A stretch of 64,000 nucleotides of DNA from Streptomyces tagetis (GTDB lineage Bacteria > Actinomycetota > Actinomycetes > Streptomycetales > Streptomycetaceae): NCBI RefSeq assembly GCF_018069565.1, contig NZ_JAGPNL010000003.1:62001-126000 (forward strand). Direction: 5' to 3'. Shown here piece by piece: positions 33,704-41,963 of the stretch (position 1 is its first letter; every line of letters starts with the position of its first letter). The notes under the pieces were generated by a model. The model made no database searches. It had not been told where the DNA came from and saw only the letters and a program-made list of their open reading frames with translations. Position numbers and translations under genes: made by a program.

Positions 33704-35377
33704 GTGGCCGATCGGTGGGCGCTCGCCGTGGCCGAGGACGGAGGCGCGGAGGTCGCCCCCCTCGGCCCCGACGGGCTGCCCGCCGCCCCGGTGCGGCACG
33801 AGCCCGACCTCGCCGCCGCCGTCCGGGAGCGGCCCGGCGTCGGCCGCTGGGTCTGGCGGTCCACCGCCGAGGTCTACCCACGCCTGCTCGCCGCCGGCGT
33901 CCGGGTCGAGCGGTGCTACGACGTGGAGGACGCCGAGACGCTCCTCCTCGGCCACGAGGGCCGCTCCGGCGAACCCCGCTCGGCAGCCGCCGCCCTGGCC
34001 CGGCTGCGCGGCGGCCCCGTACCGCCCGATCCACCGCAGCGCTCCGCCGACCCGGGCGGACAGCCCTCCCTGTTCGAACCACGGGAGGCGCCGCTCCCCC
34101 TCGCCGGCCTCCTCGCGGTCTACGCCGAGCAGCAGCGCCGCCACGACCGCGCCGAACACCCCGACCGGATGCGGCTGCTGACGGCGGCCGAGTCGGCGGG
34201 GACCCTGGTCGCCACCGAGATGAACCGGGCCGGACTGCCCTGGCGGGCCGACGTGCACCGCGAGGTACTGCACGACCTCCTCGGCGAGCGGTACGCGGGC
34301 GGGGGCGAGCCGCGCCGCCTGGCGGAGCTGGCGGAGGAGGTGTCGGCGGCGTTCGGGCACCGGGTGCGGCCGGACCTTCCGGCGGACGTGGTCAAGGCGT
34401 TCGCGCGAGCCGGGATCACCGTCGGCTCCACCCGCCGCTGGGAGCTAGCCTCGGTCGACCATCCCGCGGTCAGGCCGCTGATCGAGTACAAGAGGCTGTA
34501 CCGGATCTGGGTGGCGCACGGCTGGTCCTGGCTCCAGGACTGGGTGCGCGACGGACGCTTCCGCCCCGGCTTCCTGGCCGGCGGCACCGTCACCGGCCGC
34601 TGGGTGACCAACGGCGGGGGCGCGCTCCAGATCCCCCGCGTGCTCCGCCGGGCCGTGGTCGCCGACCCGGGCTGGCGGCTGGTGGTCGCCGACGCCGACC
34701 AGATGGAACCTCGCGTCCTCGCCGCGATCTCCCGCGACCCCGGCCTGATGGAGGTCGCCGGCCGCCCGGACGACCTGTACCAGTCGGTGTCCGACCGGGC
34801 CTTCTCCGGCGACCGCGACCAGGCCAAACTCGCCGTGCTCGGCGCCGTCTACGGCCAGACCTCCGGCGACGGCCTGAAGAACCTCGCCGCCCTCCGCCGC
34901 CGCTTCCCGAAGGCCGTGGCCTACGTCGACGAAGCCGCCCGCGCAGGCGAAGAGGGCCGGCTCGTCCGCACCTGGCTGGGCCGCACCTGCCCACCCGCCG
35001 CCCAGGCGTCCGACGCCACCGACGAAGCGGGCCTCCCCCAGGACGCCCCCGACCGGGAGTGGACGCCGGGCCACACCTCCACCGACGCCCGCGCCCGGGG
35101 CCGCTTCGCCCGCAACTTCGTCGTCCAGGGCAGCGCCGCCGACTGGGCCCTGCTCCTCCTCGCCGCCCTCCGCCGCTCCTGCGCGTCCCTCTCGGCGGAG
35201 CTGGTCTTCTTCCAGCACGACGAGGTCATCGTCCACTGCCCCGAGGAGGAGACGGCCCAGGTCATCGAGGCCATCCACCACGCCTCCACCCTCGCCGCCC
35301 ACCTCACCTTCGGCCCCACCCCGGTCCACTTCCCCTTCACCACGACAACAGCCCAGTGCTACGCGGACGCCAAGTGA
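33704..35377 (+). CDS. PolA-like DNA polymerase (bifunctional 3'-5' exonuclease/polymerase type)
   Basis: A 557-residue family A DNA polymerase lacking the 5' nuclease domain. Polymerase motif A is 'LVVADADQMEPRVLAAISRD', motif B 'DQAKLAVLGAVYGQTSGDG' and motif C 'FFQHDEVIVHCP', all with the catalytic Asp/Arg/Lys/Tyr/Asp set. The first 180 residues are the remodelled exonuclease-like domain, in which I cannot find a full DEDD set, so proofreading is doubtful. A second, full-length PolA should lie elsewhere. This lone polymerase is a usual Streptomyces gene. It starts at a GTG 50 bp after the Clp-N gene. Confidence 0.88.
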   Translation: MADRWALAVAEDGGAEVAPLGPDGLPAAPVRHEPDLAAAVRERPGVGRWVWRSTAEVYPRLLAAGVRVERCYDVEDAETLLLGHEGRSGEPRSAAAALARLRGGPVPPDPPQRSADPGGQPSLFEPREAPLPLAGLLAVYAEQQRRHDRAEHPDRMRLLTAAESAGTLVATEMNRAGLPWRADVHREVLHDLLGERYAGGGEPRRLAELAEEVSAAFGHRVRPDLPADVVKAFARAGITVGSTRRWELASVDHPAVRPLIEYKRLYRIWVAHGWSWLQDWVRDGRFRPGFLAGGTVTGRWVTNGGGALQIPRVLRRAVVADPGWRLVVADADQMEPRVLAAISRDPGLMEVAGRPDDLYQSVSDRAFSGDRDQAKLAVLGAVYGQTSGDGLKNLAALRRRFPKAVAYVDEAARAGEEGRLVRTWLGRTCPPAAQASDATDEAGLPQDAPDREWTPGHTSTDARARGRFARNFVVQGSAADWALLLLAALRRSCASLSAELVFFQHDEVIVHCPEEETAQVIEAIHHASTLAAHLTFGPTPVHFPFTTTTAQCYADAK

Positions 35378-35453
35378 CAACCGGGCGCGGAGACCTGGGC
35401 AACCCCCATTGACCACCGCGAGCCTGGGCGTCCGAAGCACCGTTGCTCTGCCG

Positions 35454-36095
35454 TCACCACCTGTCGTTCGTCTCCCACCAGCCCGGGGAACGCTCGGGCA
35501 ACTTCTCCGGAGGCGGCTTGAGAGCACGCACTTCAGGCACCGGCGGGGCCCAAACAATCGCCGGCTTCGGCCTGTTCTCGGACGGCCTGGTGCCAATCGA
35601 TGGCGCCGAGCGAACCGGACGCAGGGCACCCCTCGTGGCGGAACCCTGCCTTCCTTGAGGGACCGTCGCACGATCCTTCTGTCGCAGGGGGGCGTCCCGG
35701 GAAGTCGCCCCCCTGCCGCAGGAGACGCACCGGGCCACGGCATCCTCCACGGCAACGCCGCAAGGCTTACAGACCCAGTACGTCCGCGGCTTTCTCTTCG
35801 GCTTCTTCCGCTTCCCGTCACCGGCCGGACGAGCCGCAGCCTTCGTTTCCTGGGGCGTGCGCTGCTTCTGGCGTCCGCTCCGCCGGGAAGCAGGACCCTT
35901 CACCGTGGTGGACCGCCCAGCACCCTTGGGCCCCTTACCCTGCTGTTTGGCCGGCTCCCGGCGCCTCACCCGCTCGGCTTGCGCGGCCACCCGTTGCTGC
36001 GCGTGCTGGTCGGCCCTATGGCAGTGGTAGCAGTAGTCGTAGCCAGGAAACGTCGGGCTACCGCATTCGACGGTGACGCATACCCCCACTTGCAC
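35454..36095 (-). CDS. Hypothetical protein with two zinc-ribbon-like Cys clusters
   Basis: A 213-residue basic protein I cannot assign to a family. It has an N-terminal cluster (C5, C10 and 'YDYCYHCHRADQHAQQR') and a central cluster 'YWVCKPCGVAVEDAVARCVSCGRGA', both CxxC-type zinc ribbons, joined by a Lys/Arg/Pro-rich linker (about residues 45-115). The C-terminal third is Pro/Arg-rich. Cys spacing argues for a real gene rather than chance. Start is uncertain: GTG at 36095 or 36089, the latter with AGGGG upstream. It lies just outside the tRNA-Thr element, and base composition here is lower in GC than its neighbours. Confidence 0.55.
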   Translation of the reverse strand: MQVGVCVTVECGSPTFPGYDYCYHCHRADQHAQQRVAAQAERVRRREPAKQQGKGPKGAGRSTTVKGPASRRSGRQKQRTPQETKAAARPAGDGKRKKPKRKPRTYWVCKPCGVAVEDAVARCVSCGRGATSRDAPLRQKDRATVPQGRQGSATRGALRPVRSAPSIGTRPSENRPKPAIVWAPPVPEVRALKPPPEKLPERSPGWWETNDRW

Positions 36096-36408
36096 CCCTG
36101 TCCCCCTTGTCGCGCCCTTTCGCGGCTACGCCTGGCCCGGACTTCGCCAGGGCCATCGGCAACCCGCCCGGTCACAGAGCCGCAATCGCGTGACTGCGGT
36201 GACGACCGCGGACTCTCAGGACAAGTACAGGCCATTTCCCCAGCCGGGGGACGGGATTCGAGAACTTGATGTTCCTTTGGCCATGCATTGCGAGCACCCC
36301 GAAGTCCGGACCAAGATCAAGGACATCCCGGCATTCAACGCTCACACCGCCAAGCCCAGGGCCCCCGCCCTGGCCCCACCAAGGCCACGACCACACCTCG
36401 ACGGCACA

Positions 36409-36500
36409 ACAAAAACCCCAGGCCATCAACACATAGCCTGGTGTTCCGAAAGAAGCCGCCTTCGGGATTCGCGCCCGGGACCTACGGCATTACGAGTGGG
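36409..36500 (-). other. Left attachment site: partial, decayed tRNA-Thr copy with terminator
   Basis: 36454-36498 matches the 3' half of tRNA-Thr at 45864-45906 up to the anticodon, with three substitutions and one inserted base (shared blocks: AGCCGCCTTCGGGATTCG, GACCTACG, CATTACGAGTG). The flanking ACCCCAGGC...GCCTGG (about 36416-36442) is a decayed copy of the tRNA terminator at 45824-45856. It cannot encode a functional tRNA. Confidence 0.82.
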
Positions 36501-36642
36501 GTCGAATCCGTGCCGCGCTGTTCCAGACCATGTCGCGCAGTGCTGTTCTTCCTGGTCAGCGTCGCGTGGCACGGCGTCCGATCCTGCGTGTGTTGCCTGG
36601 TGCTGGCCCGTCCGCTCACGAACCGTGCGCACGGAGGAGGCG

Positions 36643-37812
36643 TCAGATGTGGTCGGGCAACCACGGCTCCGTGTCTGCCGTAGCGCGGATCAGATGGGTG
36701 AGGGCGTCGTCGGATCTGGCGGCGACGCCGGCGAGGTGAGCTGTGGCCGCCGTTCGGTAACCGCCCGCGTACCAGACAGCGAGCTGACCGCGAGTGAGTC
36801 GGACGTCGCCAGGGGCAGGGGTCTCGACGATGCGGCCGACGCCGTCCTTCACTTCCAGCAGGTACGACTGCCAGGCGGCACCGGTCTCGTTTTCGATCTC
36901 CAGGCGCACGGAGATCTCCAGGCCAGGAGACCAGCCGCGCAGTCGGACGGCTTCGGCGATGTCGAGGATGCGGAGCATCCAGGGGTGCCATGCCTCCGCC
37001 GTCAGCCGGTAGCGGTGCAGGTTGTGCAGCAGGGTGGGACAAGGCGGGAGGGCGGAGCGCCGGAAGTGGATGGCCGGAGCCCGGGTGTGGTGGCTGCCGA
37101 GAAAGGCCATCATCTCGCTCGCGGTCGCCGCGTCGGCGGCCCAGAGGTCATGCACGGTCAGGTCCATGCCGTGCCGCGGATGTCGCTTCATGACGTAGGA
37201 CAGCAGACCGGTCGGTGTCCGCGGCGGCCCGAACCGATAGGTGGTCAGGCCGTGTTTGTCGTCCAGCCAGGCGGGCCACCAGTCCGGGCGCTGGAAGGGT
37301 CCGTTCCACTGCCGGGCCAGGTGGCGCTGCAGTTTCTCTCCCTCCTGCGCCCGGCCGTGCTCGATGTCCACTCCGGACCGGGTGAAGGCTCGCTTGAGGT
37401 CCTCGGTGGCGATCGACCAGGCGAAGACGGGGACGGGCGCTTGCCAGCCGAGACGGCGCAGATGGCCGTTCGAGGTCGTCCAGACGGTGGAGATCACCGC
37501 ACCGTTCTCGCACAGCGGGCGTAGCCGTTCGGCGAGGAGGCGGCTGGAAAGGTGGTCGCCCCGTTCCTCGGGGGCGACGGCGCCGGCACTGATGATGGCC
37601 GACGGGACGGGTGCCCCGCCGAAGAACTGGTGGAGAAGGAGGCCGAGGCCACCTGCGACGACGCGGCCGTCGCGGACCGCGACGCGGAGGTCCGCGTGGT
37701 CGCGGAGGCGGGTGATGTCTCCGACGGTGTGGCCGTACGCACGGGTGGCGAGTTCCTCGTACTCCTGCCACAGCGCCTCGTCGGCCTTCGTGATCCGAAT
37801 CGGTTCAGGCAT
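36643..37812 (-). CDS. Eis-like GNAT N-acetyltransferase
   Basis: A 389-residue protein with the Eis family layout: an N-terminal GNAT half ('LRVAVRDGRVVAGGLGLLLHQFFGG', 'GAVAPEERGDHLSSRLLAERL' with acetyl-CoA loop residues), a central degenerate GNAT half and a C-terminal SCP2-like domain ('GRIVETPAPGDVRLTRGQLAVWYAGGY'). Eis enzymes acetylate amines on aminoglycosides, peptides or lysines; the substrate here is unknown. It is the last gene of the island operon, 17 bp after the MaoC-like gene. It may modify a product of that pathway or confer resistance. Confidence 0.83.
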   Translation of the reverse strand: MPEPIRITKADEALWQEYEELATRAYGHTVGDITRLRDHADLRVAVRDGRVVAGGLGLLLHQFFGGAPVPSAIISAGAVAPEERGDHLSSRLLAERLRPLCENGAVISTVWTTSNGHLRRLGWQAPVPVFAWSIATEDLKRAFTRSGVDIEHGRAQEGEKLQRHLARQWNGPFQRPDWWPAWLDDKHGLTTYRFGPPRTPTGLLSYVMKRHPRHGMDLTVHDLWAADAATASEMMAFLGSHHTRAPAIHFRRSALPPCPTLLHNLHRYRLTAEAWHPWMLRILDIAEAVRLRGWSPGLEISVRLEIENETGAAWQSYLLEVKDGVGRIVETPAPGDVRLTRGQLAVWYAGGYRTAATAHLAGVAARSDDALTHLIRATADTEPWLPDHI

Positions 37813-37829
37813 GCGGTGTCCCCTCCTTC

Positions 37830-38366
37830 CTAGTAGTTGGTGCGGTCGCGGACAGCATCGGCATCGACGGGTACGAAGAAGCTGCGGGTGAAGGTGACGA
37901 CAGTGTTGCCGTCCTGGTTGTGGCCGGTGGTGCGGCAGGTGACGATCCCCGTGTCCGGCCTGCTTCTGGACAGGCGGCGGCCGGTGATCTCCGTTGTCGC
38001 GTAGAGGGTGTCGCCGACGAACACCGGGTCGCGGAAGCGGACTTCCTCAAAGCCAAGGTTTCCGGTGGTGAGGCCGCTGGTGCTACGCACTGTCACCCCT
38101 CCGACGAGGTGGAGGGTGATGCTGCTGCACACCAAGGGGCGTGCCCACACGGTGCGGCTGCTGTAGTGGGCGTCGGTGTGGATCGGTGCCGCGTTGCCGC
38201 CAAGTACGGTCAGCCAGGTGTTGTCGGCCTCAGTGACGGTGCGGCCGGGCCGATGCTCAATGACCAGGCCCACCGCCAATTCGTGGTAGCCGAGCCCGAC
38301 GACCTCCCGGTAACGGTCATCTGCGATCCGCCGATAGCCGGCGGGCATCGGGATGCGCGTGGTCAT
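37830..38366 (-). CDS. MaoC-like acyl-CoA hydratase/dehydratase
   Basis: A 178-residue hot-dog-fold protein with the MaoC pattern: 'TVTEADNTWLTVLGGNAAPIHTDAHY' (catalytic D...H dyad region), then 'SSITLHLVGGVTVRS' and 'VFVGDTLYATTEI'. It resembles MaoC enzymes that hydrate mesaconyl-, itaconyl- or similar branched enoyl-CoA. Its ATG overlaps the stop of the CitE-like gene (ATGA), and MaoC-CitE pairs are known to hydrate and then cleave citramalyl- or methylmalyl-type CoA esters to two smaller units. The actual substrate is unproven. Confidence 0.84.
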   Translation of the reverse strand: MTTRIPMPAGYRRIADDRYREVVGLGYHELAVGLVIEHRPGRTVTEADNTWLTVLGGNAAPIHTDAHYSSRTVWARPLVCSSITLHLVGGVTVRSTSGLTTGNLGFEEVRFRDPVFVGDTLYATTEITGRRLSRSRPDTGIVTCRTTGHNQDGNTVVTFTRSFFVPVDADAVRDRTNY

Positions 38367-39223
38367 GAGGGCGCCTCGCTCGGTGTGAGGGCCGCGGCGC
38401 GAGCAAGCAGGGCCCGTGCGGCGGCGACCATCGGCGGGCCGACCATGTGCCCGTCGACGCGGACGATGCTCCCACCGGCGTTCTCGGCGGCGGCCACGAT
38501 GGCGTGGGCCGCAGCGATCTCCTCCTCGCGCAGCCGGAACACGGCGTCGATGACGGGGAGATGAGCCGGGTGGACGCAGCTCTTGCCGGTGAAGCCGAGG
38601 GCCTTGGCCCGCTCGGCTTCCGTGTGCAGTCCGCCCAGGTCGTCCAGGTCGAAGTACGGCGCGTCGATGGCGGGAATGCCGGCCGCGGCGGCGCTGGTGA
38701 CCAGGGCAGCCCTGGCGTGCTGGAGAGACTCCCAGGTACGGCTGCATCCGGTGGCGGTCGCGTAGTCGGCCGTCCCGAACAGAACGCCGGCTATGCGTTC
38801 GGCCCGCACGATCGAGGGCAGTTTCTCCAGCGCGCGGGGGGTCTCGATCAGTGCGTACAGGTGCGGCGTGTAGCCGGGAGTGTCGAGGGCGCCGGAGACG
38901 ATCTCGAAGTCGCGGCCTGACTCGACCTTGGGGATCAGGACGATCTGAGGTTTTGCCTCGTAGTGGTGGAGGGCGATGAGGTCGCGAATGCCGTCGCGGG
39001 AGGTGGGTGAGCTGATGCGCACCCCGAGCACGGATCGGGCCGACGGGTTGGTGAAAAACGCACGCGCGGCCTCGCGGGCGGCCGGTTTGACCTCGGCCGG
39101 CACGGAGTCCTCCAGATCGACCAGCGCGACGTCCGCACCACAGCCGTGGGCGGCCGGAAACCGGGCGTCCATGTGGCCTGGTGTGATGATCCACGTTCCG
39201 GCTGGGGCTGGTGGCCGGTTCAT
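38363..39223 (-). CDS. CitE-like (HpcH/HpaI) aldolase/lyase
   Basis: A 286-residue TIM-barrel lyase of the CitE/citramalyl-CoA lyase group. It shows '[20 protein letters not shown]' (metal-binding Asp and Glu), '[18 protein letters not shown]' (Arg for the acyl-CoA carboxylate), '[10 protein letters not shown]', '[11 protein letters not shown]', 'GTADYA' and '[16 protein letters not shown]'. Such enzymes cleave or form 3-hydroxyacyl-CoA esters such as malyl-, citramalyl- or HMG-like CoA. It overlaps the aldolase gene upstream and the MaoC gene downstream by 4 nt each, so all are translationally coupled. Confidence 0.85.
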   Translation of the reverse strand: MNRPPAPAGTWIITPGHMDARFPAAHGCGADVALVDLEDSVPAEVKPAAREAARAFFTNPSARSVLGVRISSPTSRDGIRDLIALHHYEAKPQIVLIPKVESGRDFEIVSGALDTPGYTPHLYALIETPRALEKLPSIVRAERIAGVLFGTADYATATGCSRTWESLQHARAALVTSAAAAGIPAIDAPYFDLDDLGGLHTEAERAKALGFTGKSCVHPAHLPVIDAVFRLREEEIAAAHAIVAAAENAGGSIVRVDGHMVGPPMVAAARALLARAAALTPSEAPS

Positions 39224-40242
39224 CGCGGGACCCCCTGAGCCGCCAGGTCGCGGGCGGCGTCCGGGATCACGTCCTCCTGCCCGGCGGTCACCCTGCGGCG
39301 ACCGAGTTCGGCGAACAGGTCCCAAGGGTGCACGCCCGCCAGTTCGGCAGCCGCGAGAGCGGGCTTCTTGAACCCGGAGAACACGCCAGACAGCCCGGAG
39401 GCCAGGCTGACGGAATCGATCGTCGGCGGGGTCGGCATGAGGACCCGCTCCGCCAGGTCGGCGGCATCGGCCAGGAGGCGCAGGTCGATGCCAGTGCCGT
39501 GGCCCAGGCGCTCGAGCACGGCAACCAGGACCTCCAGCTGTGTGTTGCCCGCGCCCGCTCCGAACCCCCGGGCGCAGGCGTCGATCACCCGGGCGCCGGC
39601 CTCGACCGCCGCGATCGAGTTCGCCACAGCCATACCGAGGTTGTTGTGTCCGTGGAAGGCGACCGGCACGTCCACGGCCGCGGTGATGGCGGCGATGCGG
39701 GCGCCGACGTCCTGCGGCAGGTAGTGGCCGGCGCTGTCGAAGACGCAGACGCCTTGCGCGCCGTATTCGACCATCAGCGCACATTGCTCGGCGAGCTGGT
39801 CGGGGTCGGCCATGTGGCTCATCAACAGCACGCCCTGGGCTTCGGCGCCGAGTTCGCGGATCACGCCGAGGTGGCGTTCGGTGACAGTGGCCTCGGTGCA
39901 GTGCGCGGCGACGCGGACCACGTCCACCCCGTGGCGGACGGCGTTGCGCAAGTCGTCGCTGGTGGCCCAGCCGGGCAGCATGAGGGCGGCCATCTTGCTT
40001 CGGGTCAGGACCTCACGGGCGGTGGAGAGCATCTCCTCGTCGCTGATTTTGCTGTGGCCGACCTGGTACGAGGAAGCTCCCAGCCCGTTGCCGTGGCCGA
40101 CCTCGACGACGGGTACACCGGCGGCGTCGGCCGCTGCGGCGTAGGCACGGATCTGTTCGGCGTCGAGCTGATGACGGATGGCGTGCTGGCCGTCGCGCAG
40201 GGTGGGGTCGTGCACGATCACGACAGGGCCGGTCTCAGTCAT
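39220..40242 (-). CDS. 4-hydroxy-2-oxovalerate aldolase-like enzyme (MhpE/DmpG type)
   Basis: A 340-residue HMGL-like TIM barrel. Signatures are '[21 protein letters not shown]' (catalytic Arg-Asp, metal Asp), '[17 protein letters not shown]', 'VAAHCTEAT', '[11 protein letters not shown]', '[17 protein letters not shown]' (metal HxH) and '[16 protein letters not shown]'. It cleaves 4-hydroxy-2-oxoacids to pyruvate and an aldehyde, which is channelled to a partner acylating aldehyde dehydrogenase. That partner overlaps upstream by 4 nt. Length is normal and the C-terminal communication domain is present. Confidence 0.92.
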   Translation of the reverse strand: MTETGPVVIVHDPTLRDGQHAIRHQLDAEQIRAYAAAADAAGVPVVEVGHGNGLGASSYQVGHSKISDEEMLSTAREVLTRSKMAALMLPGWATSDDLRNAVRHGVDVVRVAAHCTEATVTERHLGVIRELGAEAQGVLLMSHMADPDQLAEQCALMVEYGAQGVCVFDSAGHYLPQDVGARIAAITAAVDVPVAFHGHNNLGMAVANSIAAVEAGARVIDACARGFGAGAGNTQLEVLVAVLERLGHGTGIDLRLLADAADLAERVLMPTPPTIDSVSLASGLSGVFSGFKKPALAAAELAGVHPWDLFAELGRRRVTAGQEDVIPDAARDLAAQGVPR

Positions 40243-41114
40243 GGGGCCAACTCCTTCGGTTCGGAGGTCGCGGCGGCGTGCTGTTCGGCTGCGTGGATGG
40301 CGGCGGCGCTGATCACTTCGAGGTTCCCGGCGTGCACCGGGATGCGGCCACGGGTCGCAGCGATCTCCACGACCACGCGGACCGTGGTGTTGTCGACGAC
40401 GGTGCACGCGATGACCCGATAGCCGGGCACGATGGCCCGCACAGCCGCCTCGGCGGCATCAACCACCTCGCCGATCGGGCCCTGCTCGACACCGTTGGCC
40501 ACCACCGTCATGGCGATCCGGAACGGCGGCGCCGGCATGGCGGCCGAGATATTCAAGATCGCCTTGGCCTGATCGGCGCCGGTGAACTGTCCGAGCGCAT
40601 GACGGGTGATGGAGACGTACTCGTCGAGGTTCAGGCGGCTCGCCCGGCCCACGCCGGCGGTCGCGGCCGTGGCCACCATCTCCACGTACGAGGGCCGGTA
40701 GGACTGCGCGAGGGCGTGGAGGACGGGGATCGATGCCTGGCCGCCGCAGGAGACCAGGCCGATGTGCCTGTGGCTGGCGGCCTGGTGACCATTGACGGTC
40801 GGCACGATCAGGGCGCCGGTACTGGTGGGCGTCAGGTCCACCAGCACCGCCCCGGTGGCGGCGAGCTTGTTGTGGTGCTCCGGGTGGTCGAAGGCGTTGG
40901 TCACGTCGAAGACGACGTCGAAGCCGCCCGCGTCCAGCAGGGCGTCGATGCCGCCGACCGCGGTGGTGCAGCCCAGCTCCGCGGCCTGGGCCAGGCCGCG
41001 GCTGCCGGGCGTGCGGCCGACGACGAGCCCGCACTCCAGGTGCGGCGACTTCTGGACCCGGTCGATCAGGTCGAGACCGAGGAGCCCGGTGCCGAGAACG
41101 GCAGTGGTCAGCAT
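40239..41114 (-). CDS. Acetaldehyde dehydrogenase (acylating), MhpF/DmpF type
   Basis: A 291-residue NAD-dependent enzyme turning acetaldehyde (or propanal) and CoA into acyl-CoA. It has the Rossmann start '[20 protein letters not shown]', '[22 protein letters not shown]', the catalytic Cys in '[18 protein letters not shown]' and the '[23 protein letters not shown]' interface region. It forms a channelling complex with the aldolase encoded next. Its first motif is GTGLLG, a slight variant of the usual GxGxxG. The order hydratase-dehydrogenase-aldolase matches meta-cleavage operons. Confidence 0.93.
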   Translation of the reverse strand: MLTTAVLGTGLLGLDLIDRVQKSPHLECGLVVGRTPGSRGLAQAAELGCTTAVGGIDALLDAGGFDVVFDVTNAFDHPEHHNKLAATGAVLVDLTPTSTGALIVPTVNGHQAASHRHIGLVSCGGQASIPVLHALAQSYRPSYVEMVATAATAGVGRASRLNLDEYVSITRHALGQFTGADQAKAILNISAAMPAPPFRIAMTVVANGVEQGPIGEVVDAAEAAVRAIVPGYRVIACTVVDNTTVRVVVEIAATRGRIPVHAGNLEVISAAAIHAAEQHAAATSEPKELAP

Positions 41115-41129
41115 GCTCGCTCCGATTCG

Positions 41130-41960
41130 TTAGGCAGGTAAAAGCCGCAGGTGGATGGCGGGAAGCCGGGTGGAGGTGGCGCGAAAGTCCGTGCCCGGGG
41201 TCAGCGGGATGCCGGCGTGTACTGATCCGGCCAGGACGATGTCTCCGGCACGCAGTTCCGTACCGAACCCGTGCAGGCGGTGTGTCAGCCAGACCAGGGC
41301 CTGGAGCGGATCGCCGAGGATGTCGCGGCCCCGCCCGGTCCCGGCCAGGGTCCCGTTGGCCGTGGTCGTGATGTCCTCGTCGCTGAGGTTCCAGGGCGGA
41401 GTGAACGGAAGTGGGCTGCCGGTGATCACACCAGCGCAGGCGGCGTTGTCGGCGATGCTGTCGACCAGTGTGATGTCCCAGCCGGTGAAGCAGGTGTCGA
41501 GGATCTCGAAGGCGAGGAACACCTCTGCCACCGCTGCCCGTACGGTGTCCAGGTCCGCAGGGCCGGTCAGGTCGCGCCCGAGCCGGAAGGCGATCTCGGT
41601 TTCGATCCTCGGGTTCATGAAGTCGGTCGCGCGCAGGGTGCTCCCGCCGGCGGCGACCATGTGGTCCAGCACGATGCCGGAGTCCGGCTCGTGAATGCCC
41701 ATCTGCTCCTGCATCGCGGCCGAGGTCAGTCCGACCTTGTGGCCTGCGATTCGCGCCCCGGCCTCCAAGTGCCGCACCGTGCGGATCTGCTGGATGCGGT
41801 AGGCGTCCGCCAGGGTCAGTTCCGGGAAGCGCCGGGACAGCGGCGTGGCGGCGACCCGGGTCCGTGCCGCCTCGTCCAGTTCCTCGGCGAACCGGCAGAG
41901 GGCTTCCTCACTCGTGCCAAGCGTCGTCGGATGCTCGGCGGGACACTGGCGCTTGGGCAT
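41130..41960 (-). CDS. 2-hydroxypenta-2,4-dienoate hydratase (MhpD family)
   Basis: A 276-residue fumarylacetoacetate-hydrolase-superfamily enzyme. It has 'DAYRIQQIRTVRHLEAGARIAGHKVGLTSAAMQEQMGIHEPDSG', 'PRIETEIAFRLGRDL' (the metal-binding ExE), 'AFEILDTCFTGWDITLVDSIADNA' and 'GDIVLAGSVHAGIPLTPG', typical of 2-keto-4-pentenoate hydratases. It would supply 4-hydroxy-2-oxovalerate to the aldolase. The gene starts 3 bp after the HATPase-NUDIX gene and ends 15 bp before the dehydrogenase gene. No ring-cleavage dioxygenase is present in the window. Confidence 0.9.
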   Translation of the reverse strand: MPKRQCPAEHPTTLGTSEEALCRFAEELDEAARTRVAATPLSRRFPELTLADAYRIQQIRTVRHLEAGARIAGHKVGLTSAAMQEQMGIHEPDSGIVLDHMVAAGGSTLRATDFMNPRIETEIAFRLGRDLTGPADLDTVRAAVAEVFLAFEILDTCFTGWDITLVDSIADNAACAGVITGSPLPFTPPWNLSDEDITTTANGTLAGTGRGRDILGDPLQALVWLTHRLHGFGTELRAGDIVLAGSVHAGIPLTPGTDFRATSTRLPAIHLRLLPA

Positions 41961-41963
41961 CGG

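Noticed and set aside
36451..36510. A second tRNA-Thr gene
   Set aside because: Only the 3' half matches, with mismatches and an inserted base; there is no 5' acceptor strand or D arm, so it is an attachment remnant.
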